NCBI RefSeq assembly: GCF_000002595.2
Contig: NC_057010.1
Location: forward strand, 3,705,764 to 3,769,763
DNA from: Chlamydomonas reinhardtii
Taxonomy: Eukaryota; Chlorophyta; Chlorophyceae; Chlamydomonadales; Chlamydomonadaceae
Direction: 5' to 3'
DNA length: 64,000 nt
How positions within the stretch are numbered: the first letter of the stretch is position 1; the number at the start of each line of letters is the position of its first letter. The notes under the pieces are model-generated. The model did not search any database and was not told where the DNA came from. It saw only the letters and a list, made by a program, of their open reading frames with translations. Shown here piece by piece: positions 48,412 through 61,095 of the stretch. Position numbers and translations under genes: made by a program.

Positions 48412-50610
48412 GTTGGCTTCTGAAAATGCTCCGGAAGAGGATGTCCCGAAAGGCCGGACACAGCCAACCCCGCTCACGTAAAATCTAGCTCTAAGCTACG
48501 CTAAAGGAACTCTTGTATCGCGTGGCGAAATGCAGACAGGCGGTGCAATCGCCCCGATCGCGCGTGTGTTTCGTGCCTGGCAGCTCATGCCCCCGCAAGC
48601 GATGTGGGAGGAGCTGCTGCGACGCGCCGCCAGGCCACGCATAACCATAACTTAGATGTGACTCCCGCCCCCGTGGATACCGAGCGTATACACACCAACG
48701 TACGCCTACCTGCTTTGGCCTGGCCGCAGCAGAAGACACGAGGATTGGGCCCGGTGGGACACAAGGATGGTACAACCCGGTCATAATAGATTGCTCATCC
48801 CCGACATCGGATAGCTCCAACAGCGCGATGCAGTTCATGTTGAGCTTGTGTTTGTGACACGCATCTCCAGGAGGATTCGCTGTTTCGAGCCCCCGTGTCA
48901 TCTTATGTCTCCCCTCAAACACAGGCCACGGTTGCAGCGCCAGGGCAGAGGGGAGGAGCGGAGCGGAGCGGTTAGGACAAGTAAGGAGCGGTCCATGCAA
49001 CTCGCGCTAAGGCTTGCGGCTGTAGATAGGGCCCGGTTGCGTTTCAAGCCATTTGCCGGCTGAGACCGCTGGCGCAGCTGAGCCCCACAGCGCTCCAGAA
49101 GCCAGTGTCTTCCAGGCTTCAGCTGCGCACAGGCATTGCGCGGCGTGGTGTGATGCAGAAGAGCGCAACGAGCGCGTGTGCGTGATGCGGCGTGGTGTGA
49201 TGCCGAAGAGCGCAACGAGTGCGTGTTTCTGGGAAGACGGGCGGGGCTCAGACTAGTTTTGCTTTGGTGGTGCGCACCGCAATACTGGGCAACAATCTGT
49301 GGCGCGGCGGAGGGGGCATGTTGAGATTGCGTGATAGCGTACCACCAGTGCATTGCACAAGCTAGCGTGCTGGGAAGCCATCAGTAGCCTGCAGTTGCCT
49401 CTGTGCGGGGTTGCCACCCTGATGTGACGGCTGCAGTGGATACAGCAGGCACTGGAGGCAATGTTGCGTTATTTGGGACAGCCTCGTCGCAACCACCTGT
49501 CACGCCCGCGCCATAGCAGGTTCGCCTGGCACGTCAAGGGTGTGGCCCTGTGCACGGCGCCCAGCAACGCCAAGGACCTCAACAGCCTATGGGCAGCCCA
49601 TGGGCAGCAGGGCAGTCCAGGCTGAACCACTGTCCCCGCATATTCCCGCCCCGCGCTTGTCCGAGCCTGCGCAACATCTGTCGTGTTGCACGCCGGGCTC
49701 TTGCGCTCTGCACAGCTCCTGACCCGAGCTGCTGCCTGGGCTGCTGCAGACGTGCGTGGGCAGCCGCGGGCCCGGTGGGTCGGGTCCGAGCAGCAAGCGC
49801 GGGAGTCCCACTGCAGCCCCGCAAACATTCGCGCAGGAAGCGCCATGGCAACCACGCAGTGCAACAGTAGGTTGAGGCTTATTCGCTTAGCAGTAGAAGT
49901 GCTCTTAAGCGGCTCTCGTTTGGCCCAACTTCACGACTGCTTGCCCTGACGCGACAGCAGTGGTCCCAGGCAGCCTTTATGCGTGCAGAAGCTTCATGTA
50001 GGCTCTAAACTGGCAGCTTTGTGCCCCAATTTCGCCTGACCCGCTGGTCCCAGCCCTCGTTCCTCCCCACCAAAGCGCATGTTCCATTGCTGTGGCTTTG
50101 TAACAGATGGTCCGGTGCAACGCTTTAACGTCAGCCCAGCGCCTTGTGCATCAACAGTAAGCCCGGGCCCAGCACTTCCTTGTCCTGCGCTGGCCCCAGC
50201 AATTATTCCTGGGCAGCATTTATGTATCAAAACACGCGGCTGTCACCTTAAAGGGTGCGCGTGAGCTGGCTGTCCTTCTGGGCAGAGATAAAAGAGGTCT
50301 ACCCCCGGAAACGCACAGCTGCCTCAGCAAGAAGCATGTGCAAACCAGCAGTAGTCGTCTAGCTATTGACAACTCAATCAAGAGCACCCCCAAACCCAAA
50401 CAACTGGAACCCCAGTTCCGGTTCCAAACAACATGGGCCTGCATTGCGCCTTAGAGGGCTTCGAGACTGCTATTAAGAGGCCAGGTTCTTGCATAGCTCT
50501 AAACATTACCTGACAAGCACACACACACACACACACGGTTTAGGCAGCCACCACGCTGCTCAGCCTTACAACTCACCAGGACTTTTCTTTCTCGTGTTCT
50601 GACAGTCAAC
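48412..50610. other. 2.2-kb region between the ASA2 and coiled-coil protein genes
   Basis: Divergent 5' flanks of ASA2 (-) and the 50611 gene (+). It is long for such a gene-dense window. Contains a 47-bp tandem duplication (49141-49229), several mid-length ORFs of random composition on both strands, and a short (CA)n at about 50518-50536. No gene, RNA or transposon feature could be supported. Confidence 0.4.
49141..49229 (+). repeat. Direct tandem duplication of about 47 bp
   Basis: Two adjacent units start with CGGCGTGGTGTGATGC. The second begins at 49188. They differ at very few positions. Non-coding context. Confidence 0.85.
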
Positions 50611-52255
50611 ATGGCTCGTAACCTTTCTCGTATGGAGCCTCAGGCAAATGACGAACGGCGGATGGCAAATGGGTAAGGCCTTTCGACGTTCTGGGGTTTG
50701 GGCCGACCGTTGTTGTTCGGCGAGCTCGCAAGCCGTGCACTGCAGCACCCCTAGTTGCGACTTGCATACTTGAAACAAGGAAATTACTCGAGACCTCTCC
50801 CTGGCCGCACAGCCGTCTGGGTCCGGTCGCCTCTCCACCCCTCGTCAAGGAGACTGCTTGGGACCCTGACTTCAAGACGCCAAACCGTTTTGGGCGGTGA
50901 GTGACCTCCGGGCAAGGGAAATCAGGCCAACAGCTTGAGTGCCAGTGCGATAGCCCGCAGGGTGCGCATTGGGCTGGCACGCGTTGACCTACGTTGACTT
51001 TCGCACCGGCCTTGTCCCTTCCTATTTGCTCCAGGGTGGCCCGCCCGCGCGAGGACATGTACCTGATCAAGTACCACGCCCCCCAGAGGCCCCTGTTCGG
51101 CGATATCGACATTCTGGGGCTGCACGGCACGGAAATGCAGTGAGTCCACTGTCGCATCACTTCCTTGTGGGCAGTCGGGTCCGGGCAGAGCAGGTTTTGT
51201 AGCGGGCATGCGCGGGGACGAGCCGCGGGGCGTAGACATGCTAGTGACGTCAGTGGAAGGAGCGCACAAACCTCAACATAGACGCTTTATGAGTCTCGAC
51301 CCAGCTTCTGCCAGCACGCGGATAGCCCCGTACCCGGCTGCCTGCCCTCCTGCTCCTTGGTGTCACCGCGGCCGCTCCCTCGGTGCTCAACACGTGCAGT
51401 CGGGACTACGTGTTCCTGTGCTACCCAGCCGCCGACTTCGTGTGCAAGTTCCTCTGCACCGACCACGAGGTCGATGTGCACCAGCGCATGCCCGGCAAGC
51501 GCCGCCGTCTGGACACCGCCTTCCAAATGGCCGCCGGGCCTAAGGAGCAGCACGCCTTCGCGCACGCCCTGATGGACAAGATGCGCAAGACGCCGGCGCC
51601 GCTGTCGCACCTGGTGGTGCAGCAGCTGCAGGAAGACCAGCAGCGGCTGCGGGAGAACGCGGAGGCCTGGGAGCTGGTGGCGGCGGCGCAGGCGGAGGAG
51701 CGCCTGGCGCGGCTGCGGGAGGAGGCGTGCCGGCGGCAGGCGGCGGAGATGGCGGAGGCGGCGGCGGAGGCGGCGCGGCAGAAGCTAGCGCGCAAGGTGG
51801 AGTGGTGGCGCCAGAACGAACTGAGGCTGCAGACGGAGCTGGAGGTGGCGGCGGTGGCGGAGGCGGCGCGGCAGAAGGAGGCGCGCAAGGCGGAGTGGTG
51901 GCGCCAGAACGGCCACAAGCTGCAGGCAGAGCTGGAGGCGGCGGCGTGTGCCAGTGCCGCCACGGACACCAGCGCTAACAGCACCAGCGGCAGCAGCCGC
52001 AGCAGCATTGTTGGCGACGGCTCTGCCGCCGCCGATCTGTACGTGCCCGCCGCGGTGCTGCTGGAGGTGTCACAGGTGCAGGTGCAGGAGGTGGCGGAGG
52101 TGGAGGTGGAGGTGGAGGCCGCGGTGGCGCAGCAACCCAAGCGCAACCGGTCAAACCGCCGCCGCGGCGGCAAGAAGGTGCAGGAGCGCCGGGCACGCAG
52201 TCAGCAGAAGCAGCTGCTGCAGCAGCAGGAGCAGCAGCGGGCGCGGCGGCAGTAG
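50611..52255 (+). CDS. Unrecognised coiled-coil protein with a conserved-looking N-terminal domain
   Basis: Four exons: 50611-50672, 50813-50896, 51035-51139 and 51400-52255, all in phase, 368 aa. The N-terminal 130 residues look globular: VKETAWDPDFKTPNRFGR, EDMYLIKYHAPQRPLFGDID, ILGLHGTEMHRDYVFLCYP, then CKFLCTDHEVDVHQR and a basic GKRRRLD. Residues about 160-265 are a long Ala/Glu/Arg coil that contains a duplicated unit of about 33 residues, each with EAARQK, ARK and EWWRQN. After a Ser/Asn linker, a Val/Glu-rich stretch and a strongly basic Gln/Arg tail (KRNRSNRRRGGKK) end the protein. The tail could bind nucleic acid or act as a nuclear signal; this is inference. I do not recognise the family. 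The start is supported by phase through three introns. Confidence 0.7.
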
Positions 52256-55200
52256 CTGCAAGGGACGCTGCGGCATGGGATTTGGTTTCTCGCAAGGAGT
52301 TTACGAGGCACTCACAGGCCGGGAGTTGGGTATGTTACTGCATGGAATTTGCTTGAGTTTTGTTGGTGTTGCACCCCCAGTGCGGCACACAACAACGCCG
52401 AGACGCACGCGCGTCGTGGCGGTTGGACACAGTACGGTAACCGGACAGCCACGTAGTGCAAGGCTGTACCGTGCGGGTGTGAGGAACTATGCGTGGACTT
52501 GTGATTGCGTGTAGGGGTGTGAGGTCATCTTGTGTTACGGTGTCGCCAGCCGTTTGCACTTGTGCTGCATGGTGTCATGAGATGGTGAGAGTGCGCAACG
52601 CCGTTCCATCGTACCAAGTGCTGGGAATGTGGAGCGAGAGCCAGCGCAGTTTGCGCACGTTGCAGTGAGGAGTTGAGGACACTGAGGACCTGCTGGCAAG
52701 GCCGCCTCGGTGCCCTGTGAAGGCAAATGATGGATTTCTCTCCCCGGTCACATCTCAGCTTCCTGTTCACCGTGTCTGGAGTACGCCACTAATCCACTAT
52801 GCCTGTGAGCAGCAGTTGAACTCAGCGCATGGGGCCTGACTTGTCTAGGCTGGATGACCCCGGGGCTGCATTCCGCTACAGCCGTAGGCCGCTGCCACGT
52901 GCCGCAGCCGCCATTGACGGGAACGTGTGTTACTCGTCTCCCCGGGCCCCATTCACGTAACGTGCCAAAACACACCGGTCCGTTACAGGTGACCATAGGT
53001 GCTGCGTGTGTACCGATCTGGCCTCTCGGCAGGCGCGTGCGGTGCGCAGCGCTCTCTCGGGTGCGAGCCAACCCTGCGCAAATGCCGGCGCAAACGGGCG
53101 GCGCACCTGCTCACCGCCTCAGCCTCTACCTCTCTAATGTTAAGAAAAGAATACGGGATATAACACGTGCATAGTATCTCTTTGTAGACGTCAACCATCA
53201 AACTCAAAACGCGGTTCTGCTCTACCAAAAAACGGATAAGGATCTGGACACGGGATGGGGCACACAACCAAACCAAAAAAGGCAAAACTATAGTAGAAAA
53301 CCCCGCCACTAGGGCGAGTACTCATGGGGGAGCCACCAGTTTTCGAGAAACAACAGAATCCACAGGAATCGGCACACGCGGCGTACGCATACACGCAGAC
53401 TGGAAAATAATAGGTAAGGCGAGTCTTGGCGCGGACTGCACGCGGACCGCTCCCAACCAAGTCACTCATCTGCCCTCAGGCGCGGCGGCCAGGCCACGGC
53501 GCTCAGGTTGCGGGCGTGCCGCGGCGCATGCGGGGGCTCAAGGGGCCCAACCGGATGTCGTGCTGCCAGCCGTGCAAGCTGGTCTGCGTGCCGCGCCCGC
53601 CACTCGCCTACCCAAACCCTCACGACCTACTCCCCAACCGACAGCACCACTCCCTCGTGCACCAATGGTACTTTGGATGATTAGTCGACTTGCGGAAACA
53701 CCACGCCTGCAACAAACTTCACTCTGGGCGATCCAAACCCTCGAGACTACCCCCCCATGATTCCGTGCAGCAATCGCGCTGCCGCTGCTACTTCGCGCTA
53801 CTGCGAGTGCCGCCTTCCATGGCACCGCATCCGTTGCGCCTGCATGCCTCTGCCGTGAGAACCGTTTATGACCGCCGCCTGCTCTGTGCGTCTCGCCTTG
53901 CGCACCTCCTGTCTCATACATCCGCAAACGCCATGCGACCTCCCTCTGCTCTCTCTCCTCTCCTCGCCTGTCCCTTGCAGCGCCTCACTCCACTATTGGC
54001 GTTCTCCACCTTGACGATACCCCTGTCCAAGCCCACATCCCCATTGTGTTTATCTCAGAACGTCTTCGTGACCGACGCACATGCTTCCAACCCACCACAG
54101 CAAGCGAGCCTTGTGTCGACCTGCCGCCGCATCGCGCCGTATCCCGTGCCTGTACATCACATCAAACGCAACCGCCATGTATCTAGTCGACTCCCAAGCC
54201 AATCTGAACCTCGCGCACATTTACACACTCCTCCAGACCCGCAGCCCTCGACGTATGTACTTCGAAAGCGGCGGGATATAGCGCTCACTGAGCGCACACA
54301 CTGACTCACTTCAAGCGCCAAACACTGAAGCACTAGCTACCCGCATGATGGCGGTGGCGTAGGAAAAAGGCCCTGCACGGCATTCCGTTGCGAAACCAAA
54401 GCGCCTCGCTTTCACTGGAGCTCATGGCAGGAAGCAGCCTCCTCCCAACCCGAGCGTTTCGGGCGCGAAACTCGCGAAACTCCTCCAAACGACCTGCATC
54501 CCTCTTTCCCAGCCCCTGAAAGATTTGCACCGCGCAATCCTAATCAACTCTTTTCAGCGCACATGTCAAACTGTGTCCTTGCGTGACACCGACTCTCTCG
54601 CACCCACAGGCCGCACACCAAAAAACAGTAAAGCAGCAAACCCACGGCACGTTAAAGTGCACACACCAAATGTCGTCCTCCACCATCAACCCTGCACCAG
54701 GGGGCCTCGGGTGCGGCGCCTCGGGCAGCTCTGGGTCTCGAGGCCCGAGGACAACACGCTCACCGGGTAGCCCGGGACACCTCGGTATTGTACAGCTGGC
54801 GCGAAACCCGTCCATCACAAACAAGTACTCCAAGCCGGCACCATACAAACGGCGCCTGCATCCAAAGTAATCCAAATCGCAGCGCACTCGGCTCTTTTTG
54901 TGTTAGTACGTACCATCGACAGCAATCAACCACACACTGGCCAGCGACGAACACACGAGCACGCGGCGACAGCCAGGGCTCACAGCGGGCTGCATCCCTT
55001 CCACGGCAGGCGTAGGGCTGCCTGCCGGCGGCGGTGCTACCTCGCGGCCTCGACGCCGAACCCCGTGGCCGATGAAAACTCAAAGAAATGTATGAGGGTA
55101 CAGAGGTGGGAACCCGCTCGCAGAGCTGTCCGCAGCACGTCTGCAGACAACGGCCAGCCTAGCATGTCTGACCACAGAACTACGGCGGCACGAGCTGTTG

Positions 55201-55475
55201 TGGGTACGCGCGCACACCGTGCGGCATGTCATGAGTATAGAGGAATGGCGGCCCCTAGTGAACACGACTGGACAGTTATTGCGGGTCCCCACGTACGTGC
55301 ACGCGCGCCGTTCCACAAACACTGGCAAGTCAGTGCCATGCGCGAACACCTGCCTACAATGACACCCCAAAAACGTGCCGCGCTCCTACCAAACCTCGCT
55401 ACGACGTAAAACCTCCTGCCAAACTCCCCGCTATCCCCGGCCACTGACGCGCCCAAGCGGGCGCGCCTGCGTGCG
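52256..55475. other. 3.2-kb convergent 3' region between the coiled-coil and Mei2-like genes
   Basis: Holds the 3' UTRs of both genes. TTACA at 54221-54225 (TGTAA on the minus strand) would give the Mei2-like gene a UTR of about 1.25 kb. Bases 53130-53460 are distinctly AT-richer, with A-runs. ORFs at 53191-53469 (-) and 53690-54304 (+) lack splice context or recognisable composition. No gene called. Confidence 0.4.
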
Positions 55476-58400
55476 CTAGCTGCCGCCGCCGGTGCCACCG
55501 TGCGCTCCGTGATGCGCCATGCCCGACAGCATGTCCAAATTCAGCTGACCCTGGCTGCTGCCGCCCAAGTTGGCGTGTCCATGGCCACCGCCGTGGCCGC
55601 CCATTCCGACCAGCATGCCGCCCGACGCGCCGGCGGCGGCCACAGCTGCGGCGGCGGCGCGGATCCTGGCCGGACCCGCCATCGCTGCCGCCGCCGAAGA
55701 AGCCGACATGCCGCCGAGGCTGGTGCCTGCGCCGCCCGTGGGCGGCGAGGTCGCCCCGGCTGCGGCCGAGTGCATAGAGCCCAGCGAGGCGGAGGACCCG
55801 CCGGCGCCAGACAGGCTGGAGCCGGCCATGCCGCCGGCATTGTGGTGCGGCAGCGAGGAGGAGCTGCCGCCGGGGCCGCCGGGGCCGCCCATCCCGTGGT
55901 GTGGCGGCTGCAGCGAGGGGTCGTTCTGGAAGGCCTCGGGGTCGGTGGTCTCCGTGCCGTTGGCGGTGAAGAGGATGGGCCGGCAGCGCTTGTCCTCGTG
56001 CATGAGGCTGGAGTTCTGGAAGTGCGCCACCAGCGCGGCGCGGCCCTGGATGCGCGCGTAGCTGATGGAGCACACCTGCAGCCGCGAGCAAGCGCACAAG
56101 GAAGGATGCAGATGCATAGGAAATATTAGGACAAGCCCTGGGCAAGCCCTTCGCTTTAGGGTAAATGTGGCGCAGGCAGATCCGATTTCGGCCGAAACGT
56201 ATAACACCAACGCACCTTCTCGCTGTTGAAGCGCTCCCAGCGGCGGTTGTTGAAGCGCTCGACGAGCGCGATGATGTCGAAGGGGTTGATCATGTTGATG
56301 AAGGCGTAGCCCACGTTGCACTTGTTCTTGAAGTCGATGGGCAGGTAGAAGAAGTCGTACGTGCCGCGGAACTGCTCGTCAATGGTGGCCAGCAGCATCT
56401 TCTGCGTGTACTTGTTGGGGATGTTCTTGATCATGAGTGTGGTGCGCTTGTCCTCGCCGCTGCGGATCTTGACAGCATCCAGCGCGTACAGCTTCTCCTG
56501 CTGCATCTTCCGCTCCATCTCCGCGGCCGGGTCTGTGGTGCGCCGGCTCAGCCGGCCGCCGCCGCGGCTGTTGGCAGCGGCGTCGCGGCCGGCAGCGCCC
56601 GGGCCGCCCGGGTGGCCATGCACGCCCGCCAGGCCCGCCAGCGCGCCGAACGAGCCGCCGAGCCGGCCGCCCGCGCCCACGCCGGCAGCCAGCGCGGCGG
56701 CCTGCATGTTGCCGAGCGCGCTGAGCGCGTTGACGTTGCCCATGGCCATCGCCTGCTGCAGCAGCTGCTGCGCAGCAGCGGCGTTCGCGCCCAGCCCACC
56801 GGCGCCGCCAGCGCCGAGGCCGCCGAGCGCACCCAGCGCACCCAGGCCGCCGGCGCCGCCAAAGGGCGCACCCGCGCCGCCGGCGGGGCCCAGGGCCTGG
56901 CCCAGGCCGGCGATGTGCAGCAGCTGCGCCGCCGCGGCGTTGAGCTCCGCCGCGGACAGCGCCTGGCCCTGCAGCGTGGCCAGGTTGGCCGCCATGGCCA
57001 GCTGCTGCTGCTGCTGCTGCTGCTGTTGCTGCTGCCGCGCCTGCAGCTCCTGCAGGTTGCGCAGCGCCTGCAGGTTCGCGGCCGCCGCGGCTGCCGCCGC
57101 TGCGCCGTGCGCCGCCTGCTGGTTGTACATCGCGCCGCCGGCGCCCCACATCGGACCCTGGCCCTGTCCCGCGCCGCCGCTCGCCGCCATCTGCTGCAGC
57201 GCCCACAGCTGCTGCTCCGGTGACGCTGACACCTGCCCCGCCGCCGCCGCGCTCAGCTGCAGCCCCATGAGCATGTTGGCGGTGGCGTTGACGTCCGCGG
57301 CGGAGCTGCCGCCGCTGGACTGGTCCAGCCCCACGCCGCTGCCAGCGCCGCTGCCCGTGAGCATCGACCCCATGCTGCCGGCGGCTGCGGCCGCTGCAGC
57401 GGCGGCGTACAGTCCCGCAGTGGGGTCATCCAGCGCTTGCGCCTCCGAGAGCGTGGCCAGCGATGGCACGACCTTGTGCATGTGCGCGTGCGCGTGGCCG
57501 TGCGGCCCATGCGGACCATGCAGGCCGTGTGGCCCCTGCATGCCCAGCGGGCTGCGGCCCGCGGCGGCGGCGGCCGCCGCCAGCAGCTGGCTGGTGGCGG
57601 CGGCCTGGCCACTTACGGAGCCCGACATGCTGGAGGCCGAGTCGGACACGTGCATGCCGCTGCGCAAGCCCGCAGCCACCTGCGGGGACACCTGGGGTCC
57701 AAGCTGCGCAGCAGGACGCGATGGTAGAGTTGGAGGTTACGATATTATTCAGGCACCGTGACGATGTTGATGATAATAACGATGACAAAAACAATGGGCC
57801 GTACGCGAGTACAGCGGCGCTAACGCGTGCCTCACCTGATGCATGTCTGTGCGGGCCTGGGCGGACATGAAGGGGGGCCCTGCCGGGGAGGTGCCCGGCA
57901 GGGGGCTCGGTGACGTGGTCCCGGGCTGCGAGGAGGCGCGCGAGGGGTGGCTTTTGCTGGCCGCCAGCTGCGCCGCCTGTGCACAGGGGTTAACAAACGG
58001 AGCGCCGGCTCAATGCACGCCAGCGTTACTATTTATCATAATTTCAAGTGCTCTCGTCTCACGTCTGGCAGCCCGCGCAAGCTGGGAGCCTCCACAGCGC
58101 CGTTACGAGCCGTTAACCCCCCCTCACCTCTCCGCCCGCGGACGTGTCGTGCATGGTCATTTGCGAGAGCGAGGCCGCCAGCTGCGGCGTGATGTTGGAG
58201 GGCAGCTTGCCCAGGTGCTCGGCCTTATTCATGGCACGCAGAGCCGCCAGCGCGTGGCGGGTGTCGTAAAAGGTGATGAACTTCTGGCTGCGGCGATCGG
58301 GCGACTCGCGGATGTCCTTGACGTCGCCGAACTTGGAGAACAGCCAGACGAGATGGTCATTCGAGGTGTCGGGGTCCAGGTTGAACAGGGACACGGTGCC

Positions 58401-59550
58401 CTGCGGTTGGGAAGCGGAAGACGTAGGTTGGGCGCATGCAAGTATTAGAACTGACACCAGGATGTATGCGCAGCCGGGCACTGTGCAGCACGAGCGCTGG
58501 TGTGTTGTGCAAAGCGATTCTGTGTGCGGAGCGAGCGAGACGCACCTGGCTGACGGTGGGGTCGCCCTTGGGCGCGCAGAAGTGGATGTCGAGCGGCAAC
58601 GACGTGATGGGCGCGCCGTGCAACGCCGCCTGGGCCCGCGCCGCCGCGCGCAGGTCAAAATAGGTGACCATGATGAAGCCGCGGTGCTTGCTGACCATGT
58701 ACATGTGCCGCACGTCGCCAAACACCTGTTGGGCGGCCGACGGGTGGTGAGAGGCCGCGTGATGAGGTGGCGTGCGGTGCCCCAGCCGCCAGAAACTCTT
58801 CAACGGCGTGCAGGTGCGGCGAGTGCCATTCCACCAACCCCCGCCTGCCAGCAAAACTGCGGCACTGCTCGTATCGTGCTTTAATCCATGCAGCGTGGGC
58901 ACGCGCCTGGGCGTCTCCACGTGGCATGCCAACGGCCGCACACGGCACGCTCCTCCCCCCGCTCCGCCGCCCCTACAACCTGCGAAGCCCTGCCTACCTT
59001 GAACATGGCCAGCAGCTCCTCGTCCGAGGCCGTGGGGTTGATGTGCCGCACGAACAGCGTGCGAGAGGGCTCCGAGTGCGGCTCGTGGCCGCTGGTGGAT
59101 GCGATGTCCGCCCCCAGCGAGTCCAGGTCCGCGTCCACGCCGAGCTCCATACCGCCCACCGCGCTGAAGATATCCTGCTCCTCGTGACGCTGGAACTGGT
59201 GCCTGCGTTCATATAAGTACCATGTATCAGCCCTACTGCTCGGCGCAGGGCGGGTGCTGGTTTAGCGCGGCCGGTCGCTGAAGGGCCACTCAAAAGCCCT
59301 GCTCTTCTCACCTGCCAAACGCGGCCGTCTCCGCCAGGTCCGCAAAACTGGAGCTGGTCGACCTCAGGCTGGGATCTGATGCGTTCTTCATCATGCTGGA
59401 CTGCTGCTGCAGGCTGCCGGCCTCAGAGCCGACGCCTGCGAGAGGCATTACAGACATCTTAGTCGCATTGTTCGCCGAGAACTTGGCCCAACCGATGTAC
59501 GCGCGAGCCCTTCGCTTACCTCGTGAGCGGTCCGTTGAGGGTTCATACAT
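55476..59550 (-). CDS. Mei2-like RNA-binding protein with three RRM domains
   Basis: Member of the Mei2/AML/TEL family, which bind RNA and act in meiosis and developmental switching in fungi and plants. Eight exons on the minus strand: 59520-59550, 59312-59435, 58998-59202, 58546-58725, 58128-58400, 57836-57976, 56216-57703 and 55476-56075. They are all in phase, giving 1013 aa. RRM1 at about 100-175 (RTLFVRHINPTASDEELLAM, then RGFIMVTYFDLRAA). RRM2 at about 181-255 (GTVSLFNLDPDTSNDHLVWL, then KFITFYDTRHALAALRAMN). A long Ala/Gly/Gln/Met-rich linker at about 320-700 has a (Gln)n run. The diagnostic Mei2 C-terminal RRM3 is at about 730-860 (TTLMIKNIPNKYTQKMLLAT, DFKNKCNVGYAFINM, then RIQGRAALVAHFQNSSLM). 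The last intron cuts RRM3 after WERFNSEK. A Gly/Met/His-rich tail ends the protein. Nothing in the sequence tells which Mei2 subgroup it belongs to. Confidence 0.93.
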
Positions 59551-61095
59551 TGAGGCTAGAGTCTCGCTAGAGAGCGTTGCTCCGTGGTGACCGAGCCCCT
59601 GCGCGCACAGGACCAGCGCGGAGGGGTTGGAGTTTTCGACAGCGCCCTTCGCGACAAGCAGCCACTACACAGTGCTTATCTGCTCACCTGCACGCCTAAA
59701 TGCGACGGAGTTCCGGTCATCGGCGCGCCTTCGCAGTCTCTCCAGCTCGAAGCCGAAAGAGAGCCCGTGAGCATTCCAGGGTGCTTTAAAACTGCAACAA
59801 GGCACGAGCGGGGCACGGACGACACTGAGCCGCTTCGGTCGCTGACCCCCGGTCGCTGATGATGAAGACCTCCACCCTGCCCAAGAAGCAAACTCATGCA
59901 GCCTTGGAGGCATTCAAGCCAACCTGGTATTCCTTATTCGTTCCGAGCGCTGGCGGCTGCTGGTCGCGAGGTACTGAGCACCCGCCTTGTTCGGGACAAG
60001 GGCCTGGCGCCCCAGAGCAGCGCTCCCACACCCTGAACCTCCCCCCTTGTCGATGCTAGTAGCGATTCCGCAGTGCATTCTCATTTTCAGCCCTCTAGGG
60101 TGTTGCGCGGCCTGCCAGCTGGCCCGCCCTGGGCATAACAGATACCCCTCCAGGCCCGTACCCACCTGCACAAGCACTATTGGCCCCGTTTTAGAGCCGC
60201 CGTGCGGTCGGCGCGGCCGTGCGTGAGCTTAGCTCCACCTCCCGCTCACTGCTGCCGCACCAGTCCTGGGGCGCCGCTCGTGGGGCGGTTTCAGTACCTA
60301 GACTGTTCACGAAAGCTATTAATCTAGCTAGAGATATATGAGCTATCTGGCCGGGTTATTGCGCTATGTCAAGCCCGGCCTTGGGCGCCTGTGAAGTCGC
60401 CATGGACGTGGAATGTGTTCTTCTTAGCAGTATCAAATAGCCTAGCATCAAATGAGTGTGCTGCGACTGATACTTTGTAGCGCGCGATAGCGCGCGGGTG
60501 TAGACCTACTCTGCATCCCATGCGGCCCGGACAGTTGAAGGCGTAAAAAGCCATCCGCTTGCGTGCGATGTAGTTGTTGCTTCTTATGGTCTATCGCAGA
60601 AACTATGCGCCCAACAGGGCAAAATGCGCGAGCGCACCCGCGGCGGGAGATAAATAATGACTTTCCCGAATCAGACGCTTGGCGCTCTCGACCGCATCCA
60701 CTGGTCTCAGCCTAGTCTACCACATGATGAATGGAATGGTCGCGAGGGGGCCAGCGAGCGCGAATTATAAATATCCCCTGGCACTTTCGTTGAGCGCTTT
60801 CGGCGCTGTACACCTTCGCACTTGGCGCTTTCATTTTATACACGGCCATAAACTCCATTTCTCCGATGTAGGAGATCTAGAAGGCATCGGGCGAGCGCAC
60901 CGGATGACTGGCGGGTGCAGCAACCGCCCGCGCCGTTTCTACCTACCTTCCAGGTCAGCTACGTTGTCCTGTACCCTGTTCTGTCATAACCTCACTCAGA
61001 AACCAAGTCAAGCCTGCCCTACGCGCGCACCTGGACTCCACTTCGTACGCCACGCAGCCTAATGGTAAGTTCTCTCCGCATCCCACGTCGACACC
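59551..61095. other. Promoter of the Mei2-like gene and 3' flank of the PPP1R42-like gene
   Basis: About 1.5 kb without a supportable gene. Bases 60300-60860 are lower in GC and hold a GCGCGATAGCGCGC palindrome at about 60481-60494. Between 60670 and 60830 there are three similar GGCGC-type words: TTGGCGCTCTC, TTTCGGCGC and TTGGCGCTTTC. These may be regulatory or chance. Confidence 0.35.

Noticed and set aside
53191-53469. Minus-strand ORF rich in Cys, Phe and Tyr
   Set aside because: It follows from the AT-richer composition. No similarity, and it lies in probable UTR.
53690-54304. 204-codon plus-strand ORF
   Set aside because: Ser/Pro/His/Thr-rich, without introns or homologues recognised. 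Likely within the Mei2-like 3' UTR on the opposite strand.
60481-60494. GCGCGATAGCGCGC palindrome
   Set aside because: A single short palindrome in GC-rich DNA. No second copy or gene context that would give it meaning.
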